Shown: positions 6,064 through 14,069 of the stretch, piece after piece
Numbering within the stretch: the stretch's first letter is position 1
How the letters are laid out: each line of letters opens with the position of its first letter
Origin: a virus
Reading direction: 5' to 3' (one strand)
Length of the DNA: 34,563 nucleotides
IMG/VR virus record: IMGVR_UViG_3300042518_000395
Span: 1-34,563 of that record
Program-made: the position numbers and the translations under genes
Notes under the pieces: generated by a model
The model's database searches: none
Seen by the model: only the letters and a program-made list of their open reading frames with translations
Told to the model about the DNA's origin: nothing

Positions 6064-9005
6064 CCACCGACATTCAACTCATAGAATCCTCATCAGGTAA
6101 AATCGTTTCGTTGTTTGAGAACGATCCGATTGCTATCACGATGCGATTCACAGACATTCAAAACTTCGCGGCTACGGGTGGATTTTCTCGGTCGTTTCGT
6201 GTTCCATTTGATACCAACAATCAGCAGATATTTAGCGCACTGTTTGAGCCGAATGTTTCACCCGTGACAAATTACTTCCACGTTAAGATGGAGGCAGAAC
6301 TTCGGGTGAATTCGATGCCATTTGCCACAGGTCACATTCAGGTCATGCGCTCGATTATCAAGGATGGGATGATTGCATCGCTTGAGGTTGTCTTTTATTC
6401 GGAAACTCCGAATTTGTCAAAGGCACTTGGAACGAAGAAACTTGCAGACATTGCAGCACTTGCAGACCTGAACCACGTTGTAACTTATACGGCAGTCACC
6501 AACACGACTGAACCATACCGGTACGCACTAATTGATCGAGGCTTTAAGTTCAGCGAAGAAGCAGAATCAGGTGCAAGGGTTGTGTTGAATACAAGTTCAC
6601 CAGTCTATCCCGCTGAAATGACACCGATCATTCAATGGGCATGGTTATTCGATAAGATCATTCGTGAGGCAGGATTCGATTACGATGCGGATGCACTTGT
6701 AACGCTGCTCGAGGGTTATTATATGCCGTTTGTCGTGGGCCGAGCGTTAAATTATGAAATACCTCCAGAGGGTTATTTTTTTAAGGCAGGATATACGACG
6801 ACACAGAACAATGTTCAGAACACAAATATACCGCAGCAACTCACGGGACTGACCGAATCATACGACAACAACGGAAACTTCGCGACTTCAGTTTACACTG
6901 CGCCGTTTTCAGGAACTTATACCTTCAGAATATTCGCCACATTCAGACGTGACACCAATCCATCCAGCTCACCATTTGTAAGATTCTCACTTCGGACCGC
7001 TACAAATCAGCCTTATTGGGGTACTGAGACACTGCTTATGTCCCCCGCGATCGGAGTGATTACCAATAAACAAATTGATCGAACCATAACACTTGAGCAA
7101 GGCGACACAGTTGCGTTATATATGGATGGAGGAACGCCAATAGTTGACCTATTCGGTGACGCTGATAACGACTTCGGAAGCGGAACGGGGTTCGCCCTGA
7201 TCGGTTTTGATGGCCCGTTGTATGGTCAAACGATCGAGATGAAGTTGAATGCACCGGAAATGACGCAGATGGAATTCATTCGTGACGTAATCGCAATGCA
7301 CAACCTCGCTGTAATTCCCGACCGCAACATTCCTAAGAAACTCACATTTGAATTGCTGAACACTTACATCGGTAGTGGAACGGACCGCGATTGGACGAAT
7401 AAACTTGACATTTCAAAGGACTACATAATCGAGCCGACGACTTCAATACAGCATCAGAAGTTGAAGTTTACCTACAAACAGGCGGGTGATGTTTGGAATA
7501 AGATATTTCAGGACGCAGGACGAATTTATGGTGAGTATAAGATCGAAGGGTACACTGTCAGCAGTTCGGACGTTCCGAATGACTTTGCACAAGGTGAATT
7601 CACGGTGCAACTTGTAACACAGCCGACACCATCCAATGCGATTAGTGGAACGGGTATAGTTATCCCCAAGTTCGTAAATGATAAGGGTGAGTTCGTAGTG
7701 CCAGGCCCTCGCTGTCTATACATCGCGGGAACGGCTGACATCGCATTATATGATGACATCACCGACGAAGTTGGAGAAATCACAACAGTGAACCTTGTCA
7801 ACCATTACAGCACAGTCAACGCAGAAGTTCAGGATTATGATCTGAATTTTGCACCCGAATCACAGCCACATCAGATCATCGGTCATCCATACAACAATCT
7901 GTTCAATTTATACTACCGAAAATATCTCAACGAAATCTATTCACCTGAGGCTCGGATGATGACCGCATATTTTGATCTGTCATTTGCCGACGCGATTAAC
8001 ATAAAATTCAATGACGTGATTTGGGTGAAGGATTCGTATTGGCGTGTGATTGAGATCAACGGTTATCGGATGGGTGATCGTGACAGTACACAAGTGAAAC
8101 TCATCAAGATCATCAACAGCCAAGCCGATTGTCCTGTTCGTCCATTCTCGGTCAATCTAAATGGTAGTGTGAACTTTGTCGATTTCAATGGCGATCCTGC
8201 AACCGCAACGCAGACCTGCTGCGAGCGTTACGGTTATACATGGGAGGCACTCGGTGAACTCTGTTTTCAATTCGGTGCAGATCGTCGGGATGATCCTGCA
8301 GGCTCACCATTCGGAACCACGATCGGACTTGCTTCAACTCGCGGGTTGCCCCTTCCAAGTTACAGCGTAACAGTTGGTAGTGACATTCAACATTCGCCTG
8401 GAAATATTCAGACGATAACAGTCGGACAGGGTATCGAATCACTCGGAAATAATCCGAACACCTTCATCAATGGTGAACAGATAAAATATCTCGGTGATCA
8501 TGGAAGTGGGTTATTGACAGGCAAAAACATCTACGCCAACGTGCCGGGTATTCATCTTGGTGGCGGGTGGATGAGTAACAACAGATCGGATGCCGAAGGT
8601 GGCAGTCAGGCGGGAATTTTTGTGATGAATATCAAGGGTGGATTGGCATCAGGTCCTGCAACTCTTGAACTACTGATTGAAGGTATCACAAGTAAACGGA
8701 TTAACATTCCAGATAAAACAGCATGGGCTTGCATCGTCACGATTAGTTGCAGCGAAATGACCACAACAGTAATCAATCAGGCTCATTCGCAGTTTGTCGT
8801 GATGCTAAAAAAGGAAGGCACAGCAAGTGCGGGAACGATTCAAAATATCTATCATCAAAACACCTTCCATAATATTCAGTTCACCATTGACACGGCTACC
8901 AATACAGCAGAACATCGCTTTAAGGTTGGGTTAGCGGGAGGTCATCCACACACAAACATGAACTTTATTGCAAAGGTTGAATATATCCAATATCGCAGAC
9001 TATGA
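6060..9005 (+). CDS. Large tail hub/fibre protein (981 aa)
   Basis: The largest gene in the genome. The N-terminal region (starting MTTDIQLIESSSGKIVSLFE and including FSRSFRVPFDTNNQQIF) looks like the tail-tip hub protein of Bacteroidota phages, with beta-rich domains to about residue 700. Near residue 720 there is a CC pair and a WEALGELC loop. The C-terminal 200 residues read like a receptor-facing beta domain, with GIHLGGGWMSNNRSD and INIPDKTAWACIVTI; the last pattern is common at phage fibre ends. The probable role is tail tip assembly plus host contact. It overlaps both neighbours by 4 bases. No hydrolase motif is visible. Confidence 0.65.
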   Translation: MTTDIQLIESSSGKIVSLFENDPIAITMRFTDIQNFAATGGFSRSFRVPFDTNNQQIFSALFEPNVSPVTNYFHVKMEAELRVNSMPFATGHIQVMRSIIKDGMIASLEVVFYSETPNLSKALGTKKLADIAALADLNHVVTYTAVTNTTEPYRYALIDRGFKFSEEAESGARVVLNTSSPVYPAEMTPIIQWAWLFDKIIREAGFDYDADALVTLLEGYYMPFVVGRALNYEIPPEGYFFKAGYTTTQNNVQNTNIPQQLTGLTESYDNNGNFATSVYTAPFSGTYTFRIFATFRRDTNPSSSPFVRFSLRTATNQPYWGTETLLMSPAIGVITNKQIDRTITLEQGDTVALYMDGGTPIVDLFGDADNDFGSGTGFALIGFDGPLYGQTIEMKLNAPEMTQMEFIRDVIAMHNLAVIPDRNIPKKLTFELLNTYIGSGTDRDWTNKLDISKDYIIEPTTSIQHQKLKFTYKQAGDVWNKIFQDAGRIYGEYKIEGYTVSSSDVPNDFAQGEFTVQLVTQPTPSNAISGTGIVIPKFVNDKGEFVVPGPRCLYIAGTADIALYDDITDEVGEITTVNLVNHYSTVNAEVQDYDLNFAPESQPHQIIGHPYNNLFNLYYRKYLNEIYSPEARMMTAYFDLSFADAINIKFNDVIWVKDSYWRVIEINGYRMGDRDSTQVKLIKIINSQADCPVRPFSVNLNGSVNFVDFNGDPATATQTCCERYGYTWEALGELCFQFGADRRDDPAGSPFGTTIGLASTRGLPLPSYSVTVGSDIQHSPGNIQTITVGQGIESLGNNPNTFINGEQIKYLGDHGSGLLTGKNIYANVPGIHLGGGWMSNNRSDAEGGSQAGIFVMNIKGGLASGPATLELLIEGITSKRINIPDKTAWACIVTISCSEMTTTVINQAHSQFVVMLKKEGTASAGTIQNIYHQNTFHNIQFTIDTATNTAEHRFKVGLAGGHPHTNMNFIAKVEYIQYRRL

Positions 9006-9172
9006 TAGATCACTCAGAAACAATCGGAGCTGTATTGAAACTCGTTAAGGCGGGGCTAACTGTTCCAAAACAGAACAAAGAGTTGTGCGGTTATCGGCTG
9101 TGGATTTATCGCATTCTTAACCTATCATTTATTGCCCTCATCATTTGGGGAATTTACACTTTACTCACATGA
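9002..9172 (+). CDS. Small single-span membrane protein (56 aa)
   Basis: A short gene between the hub and the tape measure, coupled by ATGA overlaps on both sides (9002-9005 and 9169-9172), which makes it convincing in spite of its size. The N-terminal half is soluble and contains one cysteine. The C-terminal third (ILNLSFIALIIWGIYTLLT) is one hydrophobic helix that ends the protein. It could anchor at the inner membrane with a cytoplasmic N-terminus. Function unknown; a holin or a chaperone for the tail tip are guesses only. Confidence 0.7.
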   Translation: MIDHSETIGAVLKLVKAGLTVPKQNKELCGYRLWIYRILNLSFIALIIWGIYTLLT

Positions 9173-11091
9173 AGAAGTATTCGATTCAGTTAGACATAGA
9201 CGAAACAGGGGCGATTAAGAACGTCGATAAGGTTGCTGGTACACTTGACAACGCGACGCAGAGCGCACAGAACTTGAAGCAGCAGCTTCGCGAGATGCAA
9301 CAGCAACTATCGAACCTTGATGTGAATTCGGAAGAGTTCCAAAAGTTATCGAAGGAGGCTGGTGAACTTAAAGATAAAATCAAAGACGCGAGCGAGGCGA
9401 TCAATCGTCAGGCGGGCAGTTCATTTGAGCGACTTAGCAACAATGCTGCAGGACTGAAGGATTCGCTATTGAACCTTGACTTCGAGCAAGTAGGTTCTTC
9501 ACTTAAAGGTTTGGCTGGCACCGTTAAGGGATTCACCTTTACAGAATTTTCGGATGGAATTAAGAATGTGACATCAGGCTTTGCATCACTTGGAAAGGCA
9601 CTATTGACCAATCCATTGTTTTTGATTATTACCGGCAGCACATTACTGATTGCCAACTTTGAAAAGATCACTGCATTATTCGATGGCATCACCGACGCAC
9701 AAGTTGAAGCGGCAGCAGCACAACAGAAATCAGCGGATGCGGCCAAAGCGCAGTACGATCAGATCAGTGCCACCGAGAATACATTGCGATTACAAGGTAA
9801 AACAGAAAAGGAAATTCTTGAACTGAAGAAGCAGGCACTCGACACCGCTATACTCGAACAACAAACAGCCATTGAATCGCAGCAAGTAATTTTGAACGGT
9901 CAGATTGAAGCGGCTGAACGTAACAAGTCTGTTCTTAAAGGTATCCTCGACTTCATCACCATACCGATTCAAGTTATTCTTGAAGGAATCGACAGCATCG
10001 GATCAGCATTCGGTCAAGACTTCGGACTTGAATCTGCATTCGGAAAGGGGCTGGAAAGTATCGCAAGTGCTGTGTTCGATCCCGAAGAAATAAAAGTTGA
10101 GGGACAAAAGACAATCGATGCAGCCAAGAAACAACTCGCAGAACTTCAGAATACGAGGGATGGATTTGAAGTTCAAGAAAAAGAAAAAGCAAAGGCAGCC
10201 GCAGCGGAACGGGCAGAGGCAAGAAAAAAAGAAGCCGATGCGTTTATTGAATCGCAAAGACAAGTCAGCGAAGAACTCGCCAAACTACTTGCAGAACAGG
10301 AAGCAGAGGAGGCCGCTTCGCTCAGGCGTAGGCTTGACGCACAGGTGAAGGCTAACGAGGAACGAATAAAGAAAGAGGATGAACAATTTGCATTACTGCA
10401 ATCACTGATTCAATCTGAAAGTGAAAAAGAAATAGCAGCCGTTACTGCCAAATATGAAGCATTGTTTGAAGTTGCAAACGGCAACGCGGAACTCGAAACA
10501 CAACTTGCAACAAAACAGGCGGAAGAATTAAAGGCAATCAGTGATAAGGCAGCAGCGGATGAAATAGCCAATCAAGAAAGGGTAAACGCATCAAAAGTTC
10601 AATTAGCATCCGACACAATCGGCGCACTCATATCAATTACCGATTCTTTCGGGGCGAAGAACGAAGCACAGGCGAAACGTCAGTTCAACATCAACAAAGG
10701 ATTGCAGATTGCACAGGCACTCATTCAAACATACCAATCAGCTAACGCAGCATTCGCATCAGCAGCGGCCAACCCGCTAACGATTGCGTTTCCTGGCTTT
10801 CCGTTTGTGCAAGCTGGTTTAGCAGTTGCCGCAGGTTTGGCTCAGGTGAATAAGATCAGGCAAACCACATTCAACTCATCAGGCGGTGGATCAGCATCGG
10901 CAGGTAGTTCAGCAAGCGTAAGCGGTTCGTCAGGTGGTGGATCAGGAGGTGGCACACCACAATTCAATCCTGTGAACACGGACTTTGTAAACAGCAGACC
11001 GCCACAACCACCGCGAGCGTATGTGATGGCGAACGATGTGATAAAAGGCGTAGAGGCTACCGAACAGATCGACAGGCAGGCGAGGCTATAA
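9169..11091 (+). CDS. Tail length tape measure protein
   Basis: A 640-residue protein with the build of a tape measure. It has long charged coiled-coil stretches at about residues 25-80 and 330-440, a hydrophobic patch near residues 140-165 (LLTNPLFLIITGSTLLIANF), and alanine-rich helices near 520-560. The glycine/serine run near 575-605 (GGGSASAGSSASVSGSSGGG) precedes a proline-rich tail. At about 1.5 angstrom per residue it predicts a tail near 95-100 nm. The ATG at 9169 overlaps the stop of the small membrane gene, so I prefer it over an upstream TTG at 9145. A strong hairpin follows 6 bases after the stop. Confidence 0.85.
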   Translation: MKKYSIQLDIDETGAIKNVDKVAGTLDNATQSAQNLKQQLREMQQQLSNLDVNSEEFQKLSKEAGELKDKIKDASEAINRQAGSSFERLSNNAAGLKDSLLNLDFEQVGSSLKGLAGTVKGFTFTEFSDGIKNVTSGFASLGKALLTNPLFLIITGSTLLIANFEKITALFDGITDAQVEAAAAQQKSADAAKAQYDQISATENTLRLQGKTEKEILELKKQALDTAILEQQTAIESQQVILNGQIEAAERNKSVLKGILDFITIPIQVILEGIDSIGSAFGQDFGLESAFGKGLESIASAVFDPEEIKVEGQKTIDAAKKQLAELQNTRDGFEVQEKEKAKAAAAERAEARKKEADAFIESQRQVSEELAKLLAEQEAEEAASLRRRLDAQVKANEERIKKEDEQFALLQSLIQSESEKEIAAVTAKYEALFEVANGNAELETQLATKQAEELKAISDKAAADEIANQERVNASKVQLASDTIGALISITDSFGAKNEAQAKRQFNINKGLQIAQALIQTYQSANAAFASAAANPLTIAFPGFPFVQAGLAVAAGLAQVNKIRQTTFNSSGGGSASAGSSASVSGSSGGGSGGGTPQFNPVNTDFVNSRPPQPPRAYVMANDVIKGVEATEQIDRQARL

Positions 11092-11096
11092 ACAAA

Positions 11097-11122
11097 CAGC
11101 CCCCGAACGTTTCCGAGGGCTG
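11097..11122 (+). terminator. Hairpin after the tape measure gene
   Basis: CAGCCC (11097-11102) pairs with GGGCTG (11117-11122) around an inner part that also pairs weakly. It lies 5 bases after the tape measure stop and is followed by AT-rich sequence with no clear T-run. It may be a terminator or an RNA-stabilising 3' end. Confidence 0.5.
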
Positions 11123-11191
11123 ACCAAATAAACCTCTAACAACGAATATAAAAACAACTCTGAGATAAGGCGCAAACATAAACAAAAAACA

Positions 11192-11199
11192 TAAATTTG
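11192..11199 (+). promoter_or_regulatory. Promoter -7 box (TAAATTTG)
   Basis: Matches the Bacteroidota -7 consensus TAnnTTTG and ends 4 bases before the ATG of the protease gene at 11204, so the transcript would start almost at the start codon. No good -33 TTG is seen at the usual 19-base spacing, so strength is uncertain. It follows a hairpin that closes the tail operon. Confidence 0.45.
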
Positions 11200-11203
11200 C
11201 AAT

Positions 11204-11779
11204 ATGGAAAAGATAAAAGTATATGAGGCGAAGATTGACGAAGAGGGCGAACTCGGAGTTTATGCAATCTCATTCGTCGATGAGCCTGCAATTCAATCGG
11301 GTTTCATGCACTTCAAAAATCAATACAAACTTCGCAAGATTGATGAGGACAAGCGTATGGTGTACGGCCCTGCGATGATTCCCGATCTTCCGATTTATCG
11401 GGTAGATGAGAAAGGAAATGAGTTTTTCATCAAGTTTCCAAAGGACGTTGTGCGTGAAATGGCGCACCGTTTTCTGATGAAGAACAACCACCAGAACACG
11501 ACCGTTGATCATGAGAAAAAACTGAGCAACACAATCGTGGTTGAATCGTGGCTGAAGGAAGGTGAATCTGACAAGAGTATTTCGCTCGGCCTCGGTGAAC
11601 TTCCTGATGGCACTTGGTTGACAGGTAGCAAGGTGAACGACGACGATGTATGGATGCGGGTAAAATCGGGTGAACTTACAGGTTACTCAATCGAGGTTGA
11701 TCTTGACCGTGTCCTTGTCGGTGCTGATCCTGTAGATGAACTCGTAAAAGAAATGGAGCAAATCATAAATTCAATATAA
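11204..11779 (+). CDS. Prohead protease, XkdF-like
   Basis: Likely capsid maturation protease. The segment VYGPAMIPDLPIYRVDE (about residues 53-69), a conserved His in TTVDHE (residue 103), the block VVESWLKEGESDKSI, LPDGTWLTGSKVNDDDVW, and a terminal SGELTGYSIE with a Ser near residue 162 match the XkdF-like serine protease pattern in order and spacing. The length of 191 residues is as expected. In most phages the protease sits next to the capsid gene; here the secreted protein and the cassette island separate it from the scaffold at 15027. It is followed with no gap by the next ATG. Confidence 0.8.
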   Translation: MEKIKVYEAKIDEEGELGVYAISFVDEPAIQSGFMHFKNQYKLRKIDEDKRMVYGPAMIPDLPIYRVDEKGNEFFIKFPKDVVREMAHRFLMKNNHQNTTVDHEKKLSNTIVVESWLKEGESDKSISLGLGELPDGTWLTGSKVNDDDVWMRVKSGELTGYSIEVDLDRVLVGADPVDELVKEMEQIINSI

Positions 11780-12862
11780 ATGAAAACAGTTATCTTCACC
11801 CTACTGATGGCCGTCACGATCACGGCCTTCCCTCAACTCACATCGAATGACGTCGGACTTCCGCAGGACGTTTACGACGCTTACAAAAATGTAGTGTTCA
11901 CGCAGGAATATGTTCCAGGCGCACTTGAACTTACCAAACTTGAAACCAAGCGCACGGTGGCAGGCGTAACGACCACGACAAAGGAGATTGTTCTTCGGCC
12001 ATCGCGAAACGTCACGCCTAAAACTACTCAATCGGGAGTGTACGGTCTTAACCTCATCTCAAACTTCGTTCATGAATTCGGTTACGACAACATCGCACAA
12101 CACGATTCAGGTTATGTGTTCACTGATACAGGAGATGGAATGCGTTTTAATGTCTGGACAAAAAGTGGCAAGTATTATTCTCAGCTTCTATGGCCTGACT
12201 ATGGTTTCAGATTAACAGATCCTTACACGAAAAAGTCACGCTATTACACCGAAGCCGAACTTATGACACTGAAATACTTTCCAAGTGGATCAAAGTCACA
12301 GCGAACAATTACACGAAATGAACTTGCGGGGTTTTCCAATCGTTATCGTATCGGATCAGTAGTCAATCCACAAACTCACGTCACAAGTCTATTCGCGACG
12401 ATTGATCGTATCAGCCAAAATGAATATAAGGGTAACATCTACATTAACGGAAACCTTGTGACATCGAGCGCAACACTGCCACTGATTACTTCATACGGCA
12501 CGACAGGCATCAGAGTTGGTGCAGTTCGCTGGAAATTCCTTAATGAGTGTGTTCCGAACGATGGCGGTCAGATGACAACCACGAATGTCATGGGTTCGTT
12601 ATATTATGAATACGGAAACTTCGGAACTTGTGATGGTTCATCTTCGGGCGTAGTTGATAACGCCACATTGACCACAACCATCGTATCAGGCTCATCATTC
12701 GATTATGATTCGGCAAGTGATATTGTAACATACAATTCAAGCAAAGACATGGCTATTTGGTTTAATTTTGAAACGCAGATAGCCAACGGGAAGAACGAAG
12801 GCGCGGATGGATATTGGAGTGTGACAAACAACCGCAGAGCAATATCGCTCGGTGATCTTTAG
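11780..12862 (+). CDS. Secreted hypothetical protein (360 aa)
   Basis: Begins with a signal peptide (MKTVIFTLLMAVTITAF, cut near residue 19). The mature part is beta-rich with many Thr, Ser, Tyr and Gly residues, much like a secreted or surface-bound protein; no catalytic motif is recognised. It starts on the base after the protease stop, so the pair is one operon, and it ends 43 bases before a strong terminator. Why a phage would export it during infection is unclear: exclusion, surface alteration or a virion decoration exported by mistake are all possible. Confidence 0.6.
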   Translation: MKTVIFTLLMAVTITAFPQLTSNDVGLPQDVYDAYKNVVFTQEYVPGALELTKLETKRTVAGVTTTTKEIVLRPSRNVTPKTTQSGVYGLNLISNFVHEFGYDNIAQHDSGYVFTDTGDGMRFNVWTKSGKYYSQLLWPDYGFRLTDPYTKKSRYYTEAELMTLKYFPSGSKSQRTITRNELAGFSNRYRIGSVVNPQTHVTSLFATIDRISQNEYKGNIYINGNLVTSSATLPLITSYGTTGIRVGAVRWKFLNECVPNDGGQMTTTNVMGSLYYEYGNFGTCDGSSSGVVDNATLTTTIVSGSSFDYDSASDIVTYNSSKDMAIWFNFETQIANGKNEGADGYWSVTNNRRAISLGDL

Positions 12863-12905
12863 GATTTTGGTTTTTAGATAAAATAGTTTAGTTAGGTCAA
12901 AATGA

Positions 12906-12933
12906 AAAGCCCCTCAAACGTGAGGGGTTTTTT
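12906..12933. terminator. Rho-independent terminator (bidirectional)
   Basis: CCCCTCA (12910-12916) and TGAGGGG (12921-12927) form a 7-bp stem with a 4-base loop, with AAAA before and TTTTTT after. It would end the rightward protease transcript and could also stop the leftward cassette transcript from 13-15 kb. Confidence 0.85.
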
Positions 12934-12962
12934 CATCCATATCCACCCGAATCGGGCGTACT

Positions 12963-12995
12963 TGTGCAGTAAAATCATCCATAGCTGGTAGTTAG
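12963..12995. repeat. 33-bp repeat copy A flanking a cassette
   Basis: This segment matches 32937-32969 in 32 of 33 positions. On the minus strand it reads CTAACTACC, A or G, GCTATGG and so on. In both places it lies directly downstream, in gene direction, of a cassette, so it may be a half attC site. It also contains the start of a short ORF beginning MDDFTA. Confidence 0.8.
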
Positions 12996-13128
12996 GCGCA
13001 ATTAATAGCAAACCATTATACCTACTGCTATTATCGGTATTAGTGCCATCAATCCTACTAAAATCATTATTACTATCAAAAACGATTTTTCTCTATGGTT
13101 CATTGTCATAAATTTAACTGCGCCTAAC
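12991..13128 (-). mobile_element. Integron-cassette-like module with a 35-aa membrane peptide
   Basis: 138 bp bounded by perfect 10-bp inverted repeats GTTAGGCGCA (12991-13000) and TGCGCCTAAC (13119-13128). GTTAGGC fits the integron core GTTRRRY and GCCTAAC fits RYYYAAC. On the minus strand the module has one small gene whose stop lies 1 base from the repeat at its 3' side. It is joined to the methylase cassette by an attC-like hairpin. Confidence 0.65.
13002..13109 (-). CDS. Cassette-encoded small membrane peptide (35 aa)
   Basis: Minus-strand ORF MTMNHREKSFLIVIMILVGL followed by MALIPIIAVGIMVCY. A short positively charged head is followed by a hydrophobic span of about 27 residues, so it is a probable single-pass membrane peptide. 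It fills the cassette almost completely: the ATG is 10 bases inside one boundary repeat and the TAA directly precedes the other. Small membrane peptides are frequent in integron cassettes and among toxins or exclusion factors; no specific function can be assigned. A second ATG lies two codons in. Confidence 0.55.
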   Translation of the reverse strand: MTMNHREKSFLIVIMILVGLMALIPIIAVGIMVCY

Positions 13129-13222
13129 AGCACCTAACAAAAATGGCTGCTAAAAGCATTGGTTTTTAATTCAGAAGTTCTTACAAGCAGCCACTTCTGT
13201 TAGCTGCAAACCGTTAGCGGCA
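13119..13222 (-). other. attC-like recombination site between two cassettes
   Basis: On the minus strand it starts TGCCGCTAAC and ends GTTAGGCGCA. Between them CTAACAgaagTGGCTGCT pairs with AGCAGCCAttttTGTTAG (plus-strand arms 13134-13151 and 13186-13203), with 14 matched positions around a 4-base mismatch and a 34-base loop. Palindromic arms with outer core boxes and an internal mismatch are the layout of attC sites. No integrase is encoded here. Confidence 0.65.
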
Positions 13223-13942
13223 ATACCGTGACACCCTACTAACGGCAATGTCGTAATATTCCTGCTCCATTTCTATCCCTATAAATCTTCTACCTGTTAA
13301 CAAACAAGCGACACCAGTTGAGCCAGAACCCATGCAGTTATCCAAAACCGTTTCGCCTTCGTTTGTATAGGTTTTGATTAAGTAAGCCAGCAATGCAACA
13401 GGCTTTTGGGTTGGGTGTAAACTGCTGTTTTGCGTATCGGTTGAAAATTCTTGAATGCTTCTTGGGTATCGCTCTGTGCTTTCATAGGTGTAATCGTTAT
13501 TCATATTGCCATACACATCCGTTTGCAAGTGCTTTGCCCTAAAACTTTTCTTCTTTACATGGCCGGAAGTTTTTTGTGGGTTGTAAGTGCATTGCTGCTT
13601 GTAAAAAACACTTATCACGTCATGGTTTCTCATTGGCTGCTTTTTGGCATTTAAGAAGCCTGTGCCTTTTATCTTATCCCAAATCCAATCGTATTTGAAT
13701 AACTTAATGTTGCTCAATCTCAGATAAGAACTAAAAGGCTCTGCACCGAAAAGAACTATTGCTCCATCATCTTTTATCACTCTTTCATACTGCGGCCAAA
13801 GTTCATCAAATGGTATAACTACATCCCATGCACATTGCGTTGTACCATATGGCAAATCGCATAAAATCATATCAACCGACTTAGAAGCAATCCTGTCCAT
13901 TTCTTCTGTGCAGTCACCGTGATAAAAAGTACTGCCGCTAAC
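13213..13942 (-). mobile_element. Integron-cassette-like module with a DNA methylase
   Basis: 730 bp bounded by perfect 10-bp inverted repeats (GTTAGCGGCA at 13213-13222, TGCCGCTAAC at 13933-13942). The methylase stop codon TAA lies within the CTAAC box on the minus strand, as is common in gene cassettes. The methylase frame enters through the other boundary, so its first 25 residues come from the site upstream. Confidence 0.65.
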
Positions 13943-14011
13943 CGTGCATTGCTGCAATGCTGGCTGACGTACATCACTCATCGGTATATTTTCAAATAAA
14001 CTTTTCTGCAT
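13214..14011 (-). CDS. DNA N6-adenine/N4-cytosine methyltransferase (cassette gene)
   Basis: 265 residues. The catalytic motif CDLPYG (DLPY at residues 52-55) precedes the AdoMet motif DNCMGSGSTG near residue 230, which is the order of beta-class amino-methyltransferases. The block LHPTQKPVALLAYLI lies before motif I, as usual. A standalone enzyme with no restriction partner nearby probably protects phage DNA against host restriction. The conserved core starts at about residue 27; residues 1-26 (to the VSG motif) are encoded by the attC-like site upstream, and the ATG lies in its loop. The stop lies in the cassette boundary repeat. Confidence 0.85.
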   Translation of the reverse strand: MQKSLFENIPMSDVRQPALQQCTVSGSTFYHGDCTEEMDRIASKSVDMILCDLPYGTTQCAWDVVIPFDELWPQYERVIKDDGAIVLFGAEPFSSYLRLSNIKLFKYDWIWDKIKGTGFLNAKKQPMRNHDVISVFYKQQCTYNPQKTSGHVKKKSFRAKHLQTDVYGNMNNDYTYESTERYPRSIQEFSTDTQNSSLHPTQKPVALLAYLIKTYTNEGETVLDNCMGSGSTGVACLLTGRRFIGIEMEQEYYDIAVSRVSRYCR

Positions 14012-14068
14012 AGTTTGAACTTCTGTTTTTCAAATTCCAGCACTGCCAGCAATGCTTTTTCGTTATCA
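13946..14068 (-). other. Second attC-like site, upstream of the methylase cassette
   Basis: GCATTGCTGCAATGCTGG (13946-13963) is matched on the other arm by CCAGCACTGCCAGCAATGC (14037-14055), a near-perfect inverted repeat with one bulge and one mismatch and a loop of 73 bases. Outside the arms lie GTTAG of the methylase cassette and TGATAAC next to the glycosyltransferase stop. The loop holds the methylase start codon. Confidence 0.6.
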
Positions 14069-14069
14069 C

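Noticed and set aside
9145-9168. Earlier start for the tape measure gene
   Set aside because: The codon at 9145 is not ATG and lies inside a small membrane gene; ATG 9169 has the 4-base overlap that is typical in this genome.
12863-13213. Insertion sequence at the cassette island
   Set aside because: The modules are too short, carry no transposase, and the boundary repeats vary between modules, unlike IS ends.
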